A stretch of DNA of 64,000 bases from Streptomyces sp. TSRI0281 (GTDB lineage Bacteria > Actinomycetota > Actinomycetes > Streptomycetales > Streptomycetaceae). This document shows, piece after piece, positions 47,111 to 56,047 of the stretch; positions within the stretch are counted from its first letter, which is position 1; each line of letters starts with the position of its first letter. Made by a program: the position numbers and the translations under genes. The DNA is taken from contig NZ_LWLE01000004.1 in assembly GCF_001905125.1 (NCBI RefSeq), positions 186,001 to 250,000 on the forward strand, in the 5' to 3' direction. The notes beneath the pieces are model-generated. The model made no database searches and was not told the origin of the DNA. It saw only the letters and a list, made by a program, of their open reading frames with translations.

Positions 47111-48601
47111 ATGCCACCGCGTACCGTCGTCATCGGGGTGGACAGCTCCACGCAGTCCACCAAGGCGGCCGTCATCGACGCCGTGACCGGTGAACTGCTC
47201 GCCGTCGCCCGCGCCCCGCACCAGGTCGACGGGGACGCCGGGGCCCGCGAGAGCGACCCCGAGGTCTGGTGGCGGGCGCTGTGCGAGGCCGTGGCCACCG
47301 GGGTGAAGGAAGCCGGAGTCCCCGCCTCCGCCGTCAGCGGCATCGCGGTGGCCGGTCAGCAGCACGGGCTCGTCGTGCTGGACCGGTGGGGCCGGCCGCT
47401 GCGCCCCGCGCTCCTGTGGAACGACACCCGCTCCGCCCCGCAGGCCGCCGCCCTCACCGCCGCGCTCGGCGGCCCCGACGCGTGGACCGCGCGCACCGGT
47501 TCGGTGCCGGTGGCGTCCCTCACCGCGTCGAAGTGGCAGTGGCTGCGCGAGAACGACCCCGCGAACGCCGCGGCGGCCGAGGCCGTACGCCTCCCCCACG
47601 ACTTCCTCACCGAACGGCTCGCGGGCACCGCCGCCACCGACCCCGGCGACGCCTCGGGCACCGGCTGGTACAGCACCGCCACCGGCGCCTACGACCCGGA
47701 ACTCCTCGGACTCCTCGGGCTGGACGCCGCCCTGCTCCCCGAGGTCGCCCCCACCGGAGCGGCCCGCGTCGGCTCCCTGACCCCGGCCGCCGCCGAAGCC
47801 CTGGGACTGCCCGAAGGCATCGCCGTCGCCGCCGGGACCGGCGACAACATGAGCGCCGCCGTCGGTCTCGGACTCGGCGGCGCCGGGCTGCTCGACCACC
47901 CGGTCCTGAGCCTCGGCACCTCCGGCACCGTCTTCGCCGCGTCCCGCACCCGGCCCACGTCGACGGCCCTGTCCGGCTTCGCCGCCGCGGACGGTACGTA
48001 CCTCCCCCTGGCCTGCACGCTGAACTGCACGCTCGCCGTCGACAAGGTCGCCACCCTGCTCGGCCTGAACCGCGAGGACGCGGCCCCCGGGGGCGAGGCC
48101 GTACTGCTCCCCTACCTGGACGGCGAACGCACTCCCGATCTCCCCGCCGCCTCCGGACTGCTCACCGGGCTGCGCCACGACACGACCCCGCAGCAACTGC
48201 TCGGCGCCGCTTACGAGGGCGCGGCCGTCACCATCCTGCGGGCGCTGGACGAACTGCTGCGGGCCTGCGGTCTCGACCCGGAGGCGCCCGAGGTGGCCGC
48301 CCGGCCGCTGCGGCTGATCGGCGGCGGCGCCCGGGGGCGGACCTGGGTGGAGACCGTACGCCGGCTCTCCGGCCGTCCCCTGATCGTCCCCGGCAGCGGC
48401 GAACTGGTCGCCGTCGGCGCGGCCGCACTCGCGGCATCGGCGGCCGGTGGCGGCGATCCGGTGGCCCTGGCGGCCTCCTGGAACGAACGGACGGCCGAAA
48501 CTTCGGACCGTCAACTCCCCTGTGTCGAACGGGATGTGGAGACCTGGCAACGGGTCACCTCGGTACTGGAGCAGGCTGCCGAGCCACTGCTGGGCGGCTG
48601 A
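47111..48601 (+). CDS. xylB: Xylulokinase
   Basis: A 496-residue FGGY-family kinase that phosphorylates D-xylulose to enter the pentose phosphate pathway. It begins VVIGVDSSTQSTKAAVID (phosphate loop), then ISGQQHG-like GIAVAGQQHGLVVLD and LLWNDTRS. The catalytic Asp lies in AGTGDNMSAAVGLG, followed by SLGTSGTVFA and a late LIGGGARGRTWVETV ATP-binding motif. GAGG precedes the ATG. It is divergent from xylA across 210 bp containing the operator-like dyad. Confidence 0.97.
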   Translation: MPPRTVVIGVDSSTQSTKAAVIDAVTGELLAVARAPHQVDGDAGARESDPEVWWRALCEAVATGVKEAGVPASAVSGIAVAGQQHGLVVLDRWGRPLRPALLWNDTRSAPQAAALTAALGGPDAWTARTGSVPVASLTASKWQWLRENDPANAAAAEAVRLPHDFLTERLAGTAATDPGDASGTGWYSTATGAYDPELLGLLGLDAALLPEVAPTGAARVGSLTPAAAEALGLPEGIAVAAGTGDNMSAAVGLGLGGAGLLDHPVLSLGTSGTVFAASRTRPTSTALSGFAAADGTYLPLACTLNCTLAVDKVATLLGLNREDAAPGGEAVLLPYLDGERTPDLPAASGLLTGLRHDTTPQQLLGAAYEGAAVTILRALDELLRACGLDPEAPEVAARPLRLIGGGARGRTWVETVRRLSGRPLIVPGSGELVAVGAAALAASAAGGGDPVALAASWNERTAETSDRQLPCVERDVETWQRVTSVLEQAAEPLLGG

Positions 48602-48671
48602 GCGCCGGCCGGGCACCGGATCGACCCGCATCCGTTTGGGGATGCGAACCGATCTTCAATAGGATCCGGCG

Positions 48672-49946
48672 ATGATCATAAGAAAACGGCTGACGGCCGG
48701 GGTGTGCATCGTGCTCGCCACCCTGACCGCCGGACTGGGCACCGCGCTCCCGGCCGCCGCCGACGAACCCCCCTCCTCCGCATCGCCCAAGGTCGAACTG
48801 GTCCTCGACGTCAGCGGTTCCATGCGCACCCGCGACATCGACGGCAAGTCCCGGATGACCGCGGCCAAGCAGGCATTCAACGACGTCCTGGACGCGGTGC
48901 CCGAGCAGGTGCAGCTCGGCATCCGGACCCTGGGCGCCGACTACCCCGGCGACGACCGGAAGGTCGGCTGCAAGGACACCAAGCAGCTCTACCCGGTCGG
49001 CCCGCTCGACCGCACCGAGGCGAAGACCGCGGTCGCCACCCTGGCGCCCACCGGCTGGACCCCGATCGGTCCCGCCCTGCTGGGCGCCGCCGACGACCTC
49101 GAAGGCGGCGAATCGACCCGGCGCATCGTCCTCATCACGGACGGCGAGGACACCTGCGGGCCGCTCGACCCCTGTGAGGTGGCCCGGGACATCGCCGCGC
49201 GCGGGGTCCACCTGGTCATCGACACGCTGGGCCTCGTGCCCAACGCCAAGATCCGCCAGCAGCTGACCTGCATCGCGGAGGCCACCGGCGGTACATACAC
49301 CGCCATCCAGCACACCGAGGAACTCTCCGACCGGGTCACGCAGTTGGTGGACCGGGCCGCCGCACCCGTCATCACCCCGGTGGCGACCGAGGGCGCCGAC
49401 AGCTGCTCGGCGGCACCGCAGCTCAAGGCCGGTCTCTACACTGACCGCGAGAAGTTCGGCCGGCACCGCTGGTACCGGGTGGACGTGCTGCCCGGTCAGG
49501 AGCTGCGCGCCTCGGTGAGCGTGGCGGCGGACCGCGCCGTCAACAACGACTACGGCGTACTGCTGCGGGCGGTGACGAAGCACGGACGCGAGATCGTACG
49601 GGGCTCGGAGTCCGGCACCGGCCGTACGGACGTGATCTCGTCCGGGCTGCGCTACCCCAAGCCGGAGCAGGACGACAGCGAGGACGAGAAACCGGCCGCC
49701 GAGGCCGTCTGCCTCCAGCTCAGCAACTCCTTCTCGGCCGCCGCCTCGGTGAAGACCTCCCCCGGACTGCCGGTCGAACTGACCGTGGACCTGGTGGACG
49801 GCCCCGACAACGCCGCCGACCCGGCCGCGTTCGGCCTCGGCCGTGGCTGGTGGCTGCTGGGCGTCCTGATCCTCACCGGTCTGGTCGCCGGTCTGCTGAC
49901 CGGCTGGATCTCGCGCTGGCGCGTCGCCGTATGGAGGACCAACTGA
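48672..49946 (+). CDS. Secreted membrane-anchored VWA-domain protein
   Basis: A 424-residue exported protein. It has a signal peptide (residues 1-30, ending PAAAD), a VWA domain with DVSGSM MIDAS (Asp46) and an LITDGEDTCG motif, and a beta-rich domain at about 235-380. A C-terminal transmembrane helix (WWLLGVLILTGLVAGLLTGW, about 395-416) and a short basic tail follow. Unlike the cytosolic VWA protein of the 18-28 kb cluster, this one faces outward. Its stop overlaps the next gene by 1 nt (TGATG), so they form a pair. Confidence 0.9.
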   Translation: MIIRKRLTAGVCIVLATLTAGLGTALPAAADEPPSSASPKVELVLDVSGSMRTRDIDGKSRMTAAKQAFNDVLDAVPEQVQLGIRTLGADYPGDDRKVGCKDTKQLYPVGPLDRTEAKTAVATLAPTGWTPIGPALLGAADDLEGGESTRRIVLITDGEDTCGPLDPCEVARDIAARGVHLVIDTLGLVPNAKIRQQLTCIAEATGGTYTAIQHTEELSDRVTQLVDRAAAPVITPVATEGADSCSAAPQLKAGLYTDREKFGRHRWYRVDVLPGQELRASVSVAADRAVNNDYGVLLRAVTKHGREIVRGSESGTGRTDVISSGLRYPKPEQDDSEDEKPAAEAVCLQLSNSFSAAASVKTSPGLPVELTVDLVDGPDNAADPAAFGLGRGWWLLGVLILTGLVAGLLTGWISRWRVAVWRTN

Positions 49947-50884
49947 TGCGTAGGACCCACCACCGCGCGAACGGTGTCACTCAGACGAACGGTGTCAAGC
50001 GCGCGAACGGCGTCACGCACGCGAACGGTGTCAAGCGCGCCTTCGCCGGAGCGCTGCTCGCCGGGCTCACCCTGCTCACCTCGGCGGGGGCCGCCGTCGC
50101 CGACGATCCGTCCGCGACCGCGAGCCCCGGCGAGGACGACGCCAAGAAGTCCGGCCCCACCGAGGCCGGCACCACCTTCCGTACCGCGACCTCGCTCCAG
50201 CAGGGACAGCGCGGCACCGCCGAAGCCTCGGCGGGCGACTACCTGTACTGGGGCTTCCCCGCCGACGCGGGGCAGCGCGCCACCGTCGAGGCCATCGTCA
50301 GGCTGCCGGAGAGCGCCACCCGGCACGGCGCGTCCACCTGGCAGATTGATGTCTACGACGGGCTGCGGCGCCGCCAGGCCTGTATGTACGGCCACCAGAC
50401 CCGGAAGGCGGCGGCCGACGCGGCGACCGTCGAGCTGTCGTGCGTGCTGCGCACCGTGCGCGCCTGGTCCGAGCCCTGGGCCGACGACCCGCTGCCCGGC
50501 AGCTACTACGTGCGGCTGACCGTCCTGGATCTGCCCGCCACGGACCTCGGCCTGCCGGTCGGGGCCGAGATGACGGTCACCTCGTCCGACCGGGGCGGCG
50601 CCCACGACGTGGACGGGGCGCTCGCCGAGCCGCTGGTGCCCGGCGCGTCCTCCGTCGACCAGGCATCCGACGACGCCTCGTCGGACAGTGACCCGGCGGA
50701 CGGTGACGCGCGGCCGCGGGTGTCGCTGGGCAGCGAACCGGACGACGGCTGGAGCTCCGGCTGGTGGACGGACCGCTGGCTGTGGACCGTGGGCGGCGGG
50801 GTGCTCGCCGCACTCGCGGCCGTCTTCGGCTACTCCCTGACACGCGGCGGCGGCCGTCCGTCCCGGGTCCCGCCGGGCGTCTGA
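49946..50884 (+). CDS. Secreted partner of VWA protein
   Basis: A 312-residue exported protein. The n-region of its signal peptide is unusual, holding four tandem Asn-Gly-Val hexapeptides (residues 9-32) before the hydrophobic core AFAGALLAGLTLLTSAGAAVA. The mature domain (about 65-215) resembles the beta-rich part of the upstream protein (GTAEASAGDYLYWGFPADAGQRATV). A Ser/Asp-rich stretch and a C-terminal helix (WLWTVGGGVLAALAAVFGYSL) end the protein. GGAGG precedes the ATG. The function is unknown. Confidence 0.85.
   Translation: MRRTHHRANGVTQTNGVKRANGVTHANGVKRAFAGALLAGLTLLTSAGAAVADDPSATASPGEDDAKKSGPTEAGTTFRTATSLQQGQRGTAEASAGDYLYWGFPADAGQRATVEAIVRLPESATRHGASTWQIDVYDGLRRRQACMYGHQTRKAAADAATVELSCVLRTVRAWSEPWADDPLPGSYYVRLTVLDLPATDLGLPVGAEMTVTSSDRGGAHDVDGALAEPLVPGASSVDQASDDASSDSDPADGDARPRVSLGSEPDDGWSSGWWTDRWLWTVGGGVLAALAAVFGYSLTRGGGRPSRVPPGV
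49970..50041 (+). repeat. Four 18-bp tandem repeats in signal peptide
   Basis: Four near-identical 18-bp units beginning AACGGTGTCA encode Asn-Gly-Val-(Thr/Lys)-x-(Thr/Ala) repeats in the signal-peptide n-region of the secreted partner protein. Confidence 0.85.
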
Positions 50885-50897
50885 CCGGCCGTTCGAC

Positions 50898-50931
50898 GGC
50901 GCCCCGGACCCGCGAACGGGGCCGGGGCGCC
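50898..50931 (+). terminator. Terminator after secreted pair
   Basis: A 10-bp perfect stem, GGCGCCCCGG (50898-50907) with CCGGGGCGCC (50922-50931), 14 nt past the stop. Confidence 0.7.
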
Positions 50932-51020
50932 GCTGCGGGCCGAGTGGCGGACCGCTCCCTCCTCGAAGACCCTGGGCCGCGACAGGGGCTCCAGCGCTTC
51001 GCTACGGGGAGGCACACCAG

Positions 51021-52601
51021 GTGTGGCAGTTCTTCGCGGACAATCCGTGGGTGGCCGTGTTCACCGTGATCACGCTCGGTGCGCTGCTCGGCATGGTGAG
51101 GTTCGGCCCGGTGAAGCTCGGTGCGGCCGGAGTCCTGTTCGTCGGCCTGTTCGTCGGGGCGCTCGACAAGGACATCGCCGCGGCCGTGCCCGCCGGGGTC
51201 TCCGCGCTGGGGCTCGCCCTGTACGTGTACACGGTCGGGCTGGAGTCGGGCCCCGCGTTCTTCCGTGAACTGCGCGGCCAGCTCGCGGTGATGGCCGGAG
51301 CGGTCGTGGCCCTCGCCCTCACCGCCGTCGTCGTCGGCTTCGTCGGCCACCGGGGCTTCGGCATCAGCGGACCGTTCCTCGCCGGTGGGTACGCGGGCAT
51401 CGGAACCACCACCCCCGGACTGGCCGCCGCGCAGGCCGCCTCGCAGGACCCCACGCAGCCCGCCGTGGGCTACGCCATCGGCTACCCGCTCGCCGTCGTC
51501 ATCACCATCATGTTCGTCTCCGCGCTCGCGGTCCGCCGCAGCTGGGTCGCCCGCCGCGACCCCGACTCCGGGCTGCCGTCCACCCTCGTCACCCGTACGG
51601 TCCAAGTGACCCGCGACCGCGTCTGGGCCGATGTGCCCGGAGTAGCCGCGCACCGCGTGCTGGCCAGCGAGTACCGCCCCGTCGGAGGTGACACCGGGGT
51701 CGCCGGGAGACTGGAGCGGCTGCGCCCCGGTGACCTGGTCGTGCTGGTCGGCGGCGAGGACGACGTACGGGCCGCGACCGAGGCACTCGGCGCCCTGGCC
51801 CCGTTCCATCTGCTGGACGACCGCAGTGCCGTGGACTACCGGCGGATCCTGCTCACCAATCCCGACCTCGCCGGCCGCACGGTCGCCGAACTCGGTCTGG
51901 ACGAGCGGTACGGCGCCGCCGTCAGCCGGGTGCGCCGCGGGGACTTCGACATGCTCGCCCATGACGGCCTGTTGCTCCAGCTGGACGACCGGGTCCGGGT
52001 GGTCATGCCGCGCGAGCGGACCACCGAGGTCACCACGTATCTCGGCGACACGGAGGCCAAGGTCAGCGAGGTGAGCGCGGTCAGCCTGGGCCTCGGACTC
52101 GCCCTCGGCTTCCTCATCGGCATCCCGTCGCTGACCCTGGGCTCCACCACCCTGGCGCTCGGCACCGGAGCCGGGCCGCTGGTGATGGGCATGATCCTCG
52201 GCTGGCGGCGGCGCACCGGGCCGCTCGTGTGGACCCTGCCCACCCGGGCCAACCTGACCCTGCGCCAGATCGGTCTGCTGCTCTTCCTCGCCATCGTGGG
52301 ACTCACCTCCGGCTACTCGTTCCGGGAGAACGCCTTCTCCCTGTTCGGGCTGAAGCTCGTGGCGGTCCTGGCCATCGGGGCGGTGGTCAGCTACGCGCTG
52401 ATGGTGCTCGTCGCGAGGGTCCTGGGGCAGAGCCGGGAGCGGACCATGGGCCTGCTGTCCGGCTATGTGGGCAACCCGGCGATCGTGGCGTACGCCAACA
52501 GCCGGGTGAGCGACAGCCGGATCAACAACGGCTACTCGACGCTGTTCGCGCTCGCCATCCTGGTCAAGATCGTCTGCATTCAGCTCATCGTCGGCCTGTG
52601 A
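51021..52601 (+). CDS. AspT/YidE-type transporter with TrkA-C domain
   Basis: A 526-residue membrane protein of the aspartate:alanine-exchanger (AAEx) family. Two hydrophobic halves (about 10-165 and 355-526) contain the duplicated signature GVSALGLALYVYTVGLESGPAFF and GLLLFLAIVGLTSGYSF with GYAGIGTTTPGLAAAQ and LSGYVGNPAIVAYANS. They flank a cytosolic TrkA-C-type region (about 200-345). The GTG at 51021 has GGGGAGG upstream. The transported substrate, probably a small acid or amino acid, is unknown. Confidence 0.93.
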   Translation: MWQFFADNPWVAVFTVITLGALLGMVRFGPVKLGAAGVLFVGLFVGALDKDIAAAVPAGVSALGLALYVYTVGLESGPAFFRELRGQLAVMAGAVVALALTAVVVGFVGHRGFGISGPFLAGGYAGIGTTTPGLAAAQAASQDPTQPAVGYAIGYPLAVVITIMFVSALAVRRSWVARRDPDSGLPSTLVTRTVQVTRDRVWADVPGVAAHRVLASEYRPVGGDTGVAGRLERLRPGDLVVLVGGEDDVRAATEALGALAPFHLLDDRSAVDYRRILLTNPDLAGRTVAELGLDERYGAAVSRVRRGDFDMLAHDGLLLQLDDRVRVVMPRERTTEVTTYLGDTEAKVSEVSAVSLGLGLALGFLIGIPSLTLGSTTLALGTGAGPLVMGMILGWRRRTGPLVWTLPTRANLTLRQIGLLLFLAIVGLTSGYSFRENAFSLFGLKLVAVLAIGAVVSYALMVLVARVLGQSRERTMGLLSGYVGNPAIVAYANSRVSDSRINNGYSTLFALAILVKIVCIQLIVGL

Positions 52602-52689
52602 CACCGCCCGCCCAGCTGGACCGGCGCCCCAGGCGGACCGGCGCCCCTACCCTGGAGCCTTCACTCACCGACGCGGAGGGAGAGGGCTC

Positions 52690-53133
52690 GTGAGCGAGGC
52701 GCTGTACGTGAGGTTCCAGGGCACCGAGCGCAGCCCGCGGGGACACTTCCCCGGGGTGTTCGCCCTGGCCAACGGTCTGGCCCGGGAGGGCAGGCTGAGC
52801 GAGGAGCAGCACCGGTTCTGGCGCGCGGGGAACGACTGGTACGACACCAGCTTCACCAATCCGTCCGATGTCGATCCGTCCGTCTACGATCCCGCGGTGA
52901 ACCCGGGAGCGGTCGCCTGGTTCAAGGTGACGGCCGTGGAGCTCATCGAGCGGGTCGACGGCTATCTGACGCTGCTGGCCGCGCACCGGGTGCCGTGCGA
53001 ACGGGTCGAGTCCGCCGATCCCGGCACGATCGTGTACGAGGACGCCGACCAGGTCGTGGTCGTGCCCCCTCCCCGGTCGAACGAGTCTGCGACGGCGGCT
53101 ACCCTCGACAACTCGCGTACTCCACAGGGCTGA
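52690..53133 (+). CDS. Hypothetical protein upstream of P450
   Basis: A 147-residue soluble protein. GTG start with a very strong GGAGGG-type site. It is acidic and aromatic, with YVRFQGTERSPRGHFPGVFALANGLA and HRFWRAGNDWYDTSFTNPS segments that look conserved, and a variable C-terminus. No known domain was recognised. The P450 gene begins 119 bp downstream; a TGATG at its stop is in frame with the P450, so coupling is possible. Confidence 0.75.
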   Translation: MSEALYVRFQGTERSPRGHFPGVFALANGLAREGRLSEEQHRFWRAGNDWYDTSFTNPSDVDPSVYDPAVNPGAVAWFKVTAVELIERVDGYLTLLAAHRVPCERVESADPGTIVYEDADQVVVVPPPRSNESATAATLDNSRTPQG

Positions 53134-53252
53134 TGACGGATACCGGCCAGGACCCCGCCACGCGCTGGTGGAGTGCCGGCCCCGTCCTGTTCGATGGGGA
53201 GCGAGTCACCGCGCGACGGCCGCGGTGCGCCACCAGTGAGCGGAGTTCTCTG

Positions 53253-54626
53253 ATGTCCACGCAGACCGGCACGGCACTCGAAGCCGAGCGGCGCGGCCAC
53301 ACACTCGTACCGGGCCCCAAGGGTCTGCCGTTCCTGGGGAGCATGCCGCAGTTCGCGAAGAACCCGCTCGCCTTCTTCGAGCGTCTTCGCGGTCACGGGG
53401 ACATGGTGCGCTGGCGTTTCGGCCGGAACCGGTGCGTGTTCCTGTCCGACCCGGACTGCATAGGCGAACTGCTCACCGAGACGGAACGCTCCTTCGACCA
53501 GCCCACGCTGGGCATCGCCTTCCGTACGGTGATGGGCAACGGCGTGGTCGTGGCGCAGGGTGCGGACTGGCGGCGGAAGCGGTCGCTGGTCCAGCCGTCG
53601 GTGCGGCCGAAGCAGGTGAAGTCGTACGCGTCGACCATGGCCGACAGCACGGTGAAGCTGGCGGACACCTGGAAGGGCGGCGAACGCATCGACATCAAGC
53701 GGGAGATGGCCGCCCTGACCCAGCGGATCGCGGTCCGCACCATCTTCGGCGTGGCCACTCCGGCGGACGCCGAGTCGATGGGCCGGGCGATGGATGTCGC
53801 CCAGCGCGAGATCGGCAAGGAGTTCAGCGGCATCGGGGCACTGCTCCCGGACTGGGTGCCCACGCCGGGCCGGGCCAGGATCAAGAAGGCCGCCGCGGTC
53901 ATCGACGCCGAGGTGGGCCGGGTCGTGGCCCGCCACCGCGACGGGGACGGGGAACGCCCCGACCTGCTGAGCCGGTTGCTCACCGCCGTGGACGAGACCG
54001 GCGCGCACCTGACCGACCAGGAGATCCGCGACGAGACGGTCACCCTGTACATCGGGGGCCACGAGACGACCAGTTCCACCCTGGTGTGGGCCTGGTATCT
54101 GCTGTCCCGCAATCCGCGCGCGCGGGCCGCCCTCGCCGAGGAGCTGGACCGGGTCCTCGGCGACCGCGAGCCCGCGTTCGACGACTACACCCGCCTCACG
54201 TACGCCCAGTCGGTGGTGAAGGAGACGCTGCGCCTGTACCCCACGATCTGGCTGATCACCGGGGTGGCGAAGGAGGACGCGCGCATCGGCGGCGTACCCA
54301 TTCCCCAGGGGACCAGGGTGTGGAGCAGCCAGTGGGCCACGCAGCGCGACGCGCGGTGGTTCCCGGAGCCCGAGGAGTTCCGGCCCGAGCGGTGGGACGC
54401 CGAGCACGGCGACGAGATCGCGGAGTACGCGTGGTTCCCGTTCGGCGGTGGCCCCAGGGTCTGCCTCGGTACGCGCTTCGCGATGGTCGAGGCGGTCCTG
54501 ATCCTGGCCGTGCTGGCCCGGCGCTTCGAGCTGGACGTGGACCCGGGCACGGTCCGTCCCGTACCGACCCTGACGCTTCAGCCGGACCGGGACATCATGG
54601 CGACGGTGCGGGCGCGTCAGTCGTAG
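53253..54626 (+). CDS. Cytochrome P450
   Basis: A 457-residue P450 of the class with eukaryote-like features. It opens with a proline-rich PGPKGLPFLGS, and has an I-helix GGHETTS (268-274), a K-helix ETLR (324-327) and the haem loop FPFGGGPRVCLG with Cys404. Bacterial relatives act on terpenes or fatty acids, but the substrate here is unknown. The ATG at 53253 gives a normal N-terminus. An ATG at 53133, overlapping the previous stop, would add 40 unlikely residues. Confidence 0.94.
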   Translation: MSTQTGTALEAERRGHTLVPGPKGLPFLGSMPQFAKNPLAFFERLRGHGDMVRWRFGRNRCVFLSDPDCIGELLTETERSFDQPTLGIAFRTVMGNGVVVAQGADWRRKRSLVQPSVRPKQVKSYASTMADSTVKLADTWKGGERIDIKREMAALTQRIAVRTIFGVATPADAESMGRAMDVAQREIGKEFSGIGALLPDWVPTPGRARIKKAAAVIDAEVGRVVARHRDGDGERPDLLSRLLTAVDETGAHLTDQEIRDETVTLYIGGHETTSSTLVWAWYLLSRNPRARAALAEELDRVLGDREPAFDDYTRLTYAQSVVKETLRLYPTIWLITGVAKEDARIGGVPIPQGTRVWSSQWATQRDARWFPEPEEFRPERWDAEHGDEIAEYAWFPFGGGPRVCLGTRFAMVEAVLILAVLARRFELDVDPGTVRPVPTLTLQPDRDIMATVRARQS

Positions 54627-54850
54627 CGCGCCATCGTCAGCACAGCGGCCAGCAGCCACAGCGCGAGCGCCCCCTTCGCGCCGCCCGGCATGACGGGTGC
54701 GGTGCCTTCGTCACGGAACCGGCGGCGCCGGTGCAGCCAGGCCCCGAGCACCGACCGCCGACCACGAGGTGGCCCAGGCGCAGCGGGAGCGTGATCCACA
54801 GCGGGGCGCCGGGCAGTTCAGCGAGCGCTTGGCGCGGATGGCCTCTGCGG
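54617..54850 (-). pseudogene. Possible frameshifted small membrane-protein gene
   Basis: Two minus-strand frames give protein-like segments that join into one short protein: LPGAPLWITLPLRLGHLVVGG in one frame and VLGAWLHRRRRFRDEG with a hydrophobic ALALWLLAAVLTMARYD end in the next, with a break near 54765. No complete gene exists, and the 3' end overlaps the P450 stop. The rest of 54627-55002 shows nothing else. This is a weak call. Confidence 0.25.
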
Positions 54851-55002
54851 CCTGCGGCGCTCGGCGCGCAGCACGGCACGGGCGGGAGGAGGGGAGGCAA
54901 GGGGCGCGAACGGCATTTCGTCATCTTATTGTGCGGCGCGGAACGGAGACGCCTGTCTCCGCCCCGCCCCCTGGCCCCTGGCCCGCCGTGCAGCCGCCCC
55001 GG

Positions 55003-56046
55003 CTATCGGGGAAGCCACTTCTTCCATACGTCCGGGTTCGCCGCGATCCAGCGATCGGCGGCGTCCTCCGGGGTGAGCTTCTCCGAGGCGATCAGCTCCG
55101 ACACCTCGTTCTGCGCGTCCTCGGACCACCTGAACCTCTTCAGGAACGCGGCCGCCTCGCCACCGCGCCCGGCGAAGTCGGCGTTGAGGTACTTCTGGAG
55201 CGGTGTCCTCGGATAGGCGCAGTCGATGTCCTTGGGGTCCTTCGCCCCGCACGCCTCGGTGTACTCCGGGAGTTCCACCTCCACCATCGGCACCTCGTTG
55301 AACAGCCACTGCGGCTGGTACCAGTAGCTGAGGAAGGGCTTCTTCTCCTTGGCGAACTGCTGGATCTGCGTGATCTGGGCGGCCTCGGAGCCGGCGAAGA
55401 CCACCTTGTAGTCCAGGTCGAGGTTCTTCACCAGCGCCGTGTCATTGGTGACGTACGACGGTGAACCGTCCATCAGCTGGCCCTTGTCGCCGCTCTCCGC
55501 GGTGCGCAGTTCGTCCGCGTACGCGTTCAGGTTCTTCCATTCGGTGACGTCGGGGTGCTTGTCCGCCCAGTACTTCGGTACGTACCAGCCGATGTGCCCG
55601 GTGACACCGAGGTCCCCGCCGCGCACGATGGTCTTCTTCTCGTCGACGTACAGCTTCTCCTGGTCCGGGTGGCCCCAGTCCTCCAGGATCGCGTCGACGC
55701 GGCCCTGGCTGAGGGCGTCCCAGGCGGGGACCTCGTCCGTCTGGACCAGATCGACCCGGTAGCCGAGCTCGTCCTCCAGGAGTTGCCGGGCGACCGCCAC
55801 ATTGGCCTGGGCGCCGACCCACGACTGCACGGAGAGGGTGACGGTCCTGATCCCGGCGGGCGCCGCGAACGGGGACGTCTGCCGGGTCATGTCGGCGGCG
55901 CCGCAGCCGGTGACCGCCAGCAGCGCCGCGGCCGAGGAAACGGCCGCGGCCATACGCGTACGGGCACGGGTGCGGCTGCCGGTAGGCGGACGGGTGCCGT
56001 GACGGAGCCGGGCGCCGCCGGGGGCAGGGGTACGGGTGCGCGTCAT
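55003..56046 (-). CDS. Glycine betaine/choline ABC transporter binding lipoprotein
   Basis: A 347-residue OpuAC-type substrate-binding protein. An unusually long basic n-region (31 residues) precedes the signal core and lipobox LLAVTGCG (Cys48), so it is membrane-anchored. The body shows TVTLSVQSWVGAQANVAVARQLLEDELGY, AWDALSQGRVDAILEDWG and FLSYWYQPQWLF. The Trp/Tyr residues could form the aromatic cage for a quaternary ammonium group. AGGAG precedes the ATG; an internal ATG at 55953 would give a shorter signal. Last gene of the operon, 1 nt after the permease. Confidence 0.93.
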   Translation of the reverse strand: MTRTRTPAPGGARLRHGTRPPTGSRTRARTRMAAAVSSAAALLAVTGCGAADMTRQTSPFAAPAGIRTVTLSVQSWVGAQANVAVARQLLEDELGYRVDLVQTDEVPAWDALSQGRVDAILEDWGHPDQEKLYVDEKKTIVRGGDLGVTGHIGWYVPKYWADKHPDVTEWKNLNAYADELRTAESGDKGQLMDGSPSYVTNDTALVKNLDLDYKVVFAGSEAAQITQIQQFAKEKKPFLSYWYQPQWLFNEVPMVEVELPEYTEACGAKDPKDIDCAYPRTPLQKYLNADFAGRGGEAAAFLKRFRWSEDAQNEVSELIASEKLTPEDAADRWIAANPDVWKKWLPR

Positions 56047-56047
56047 C

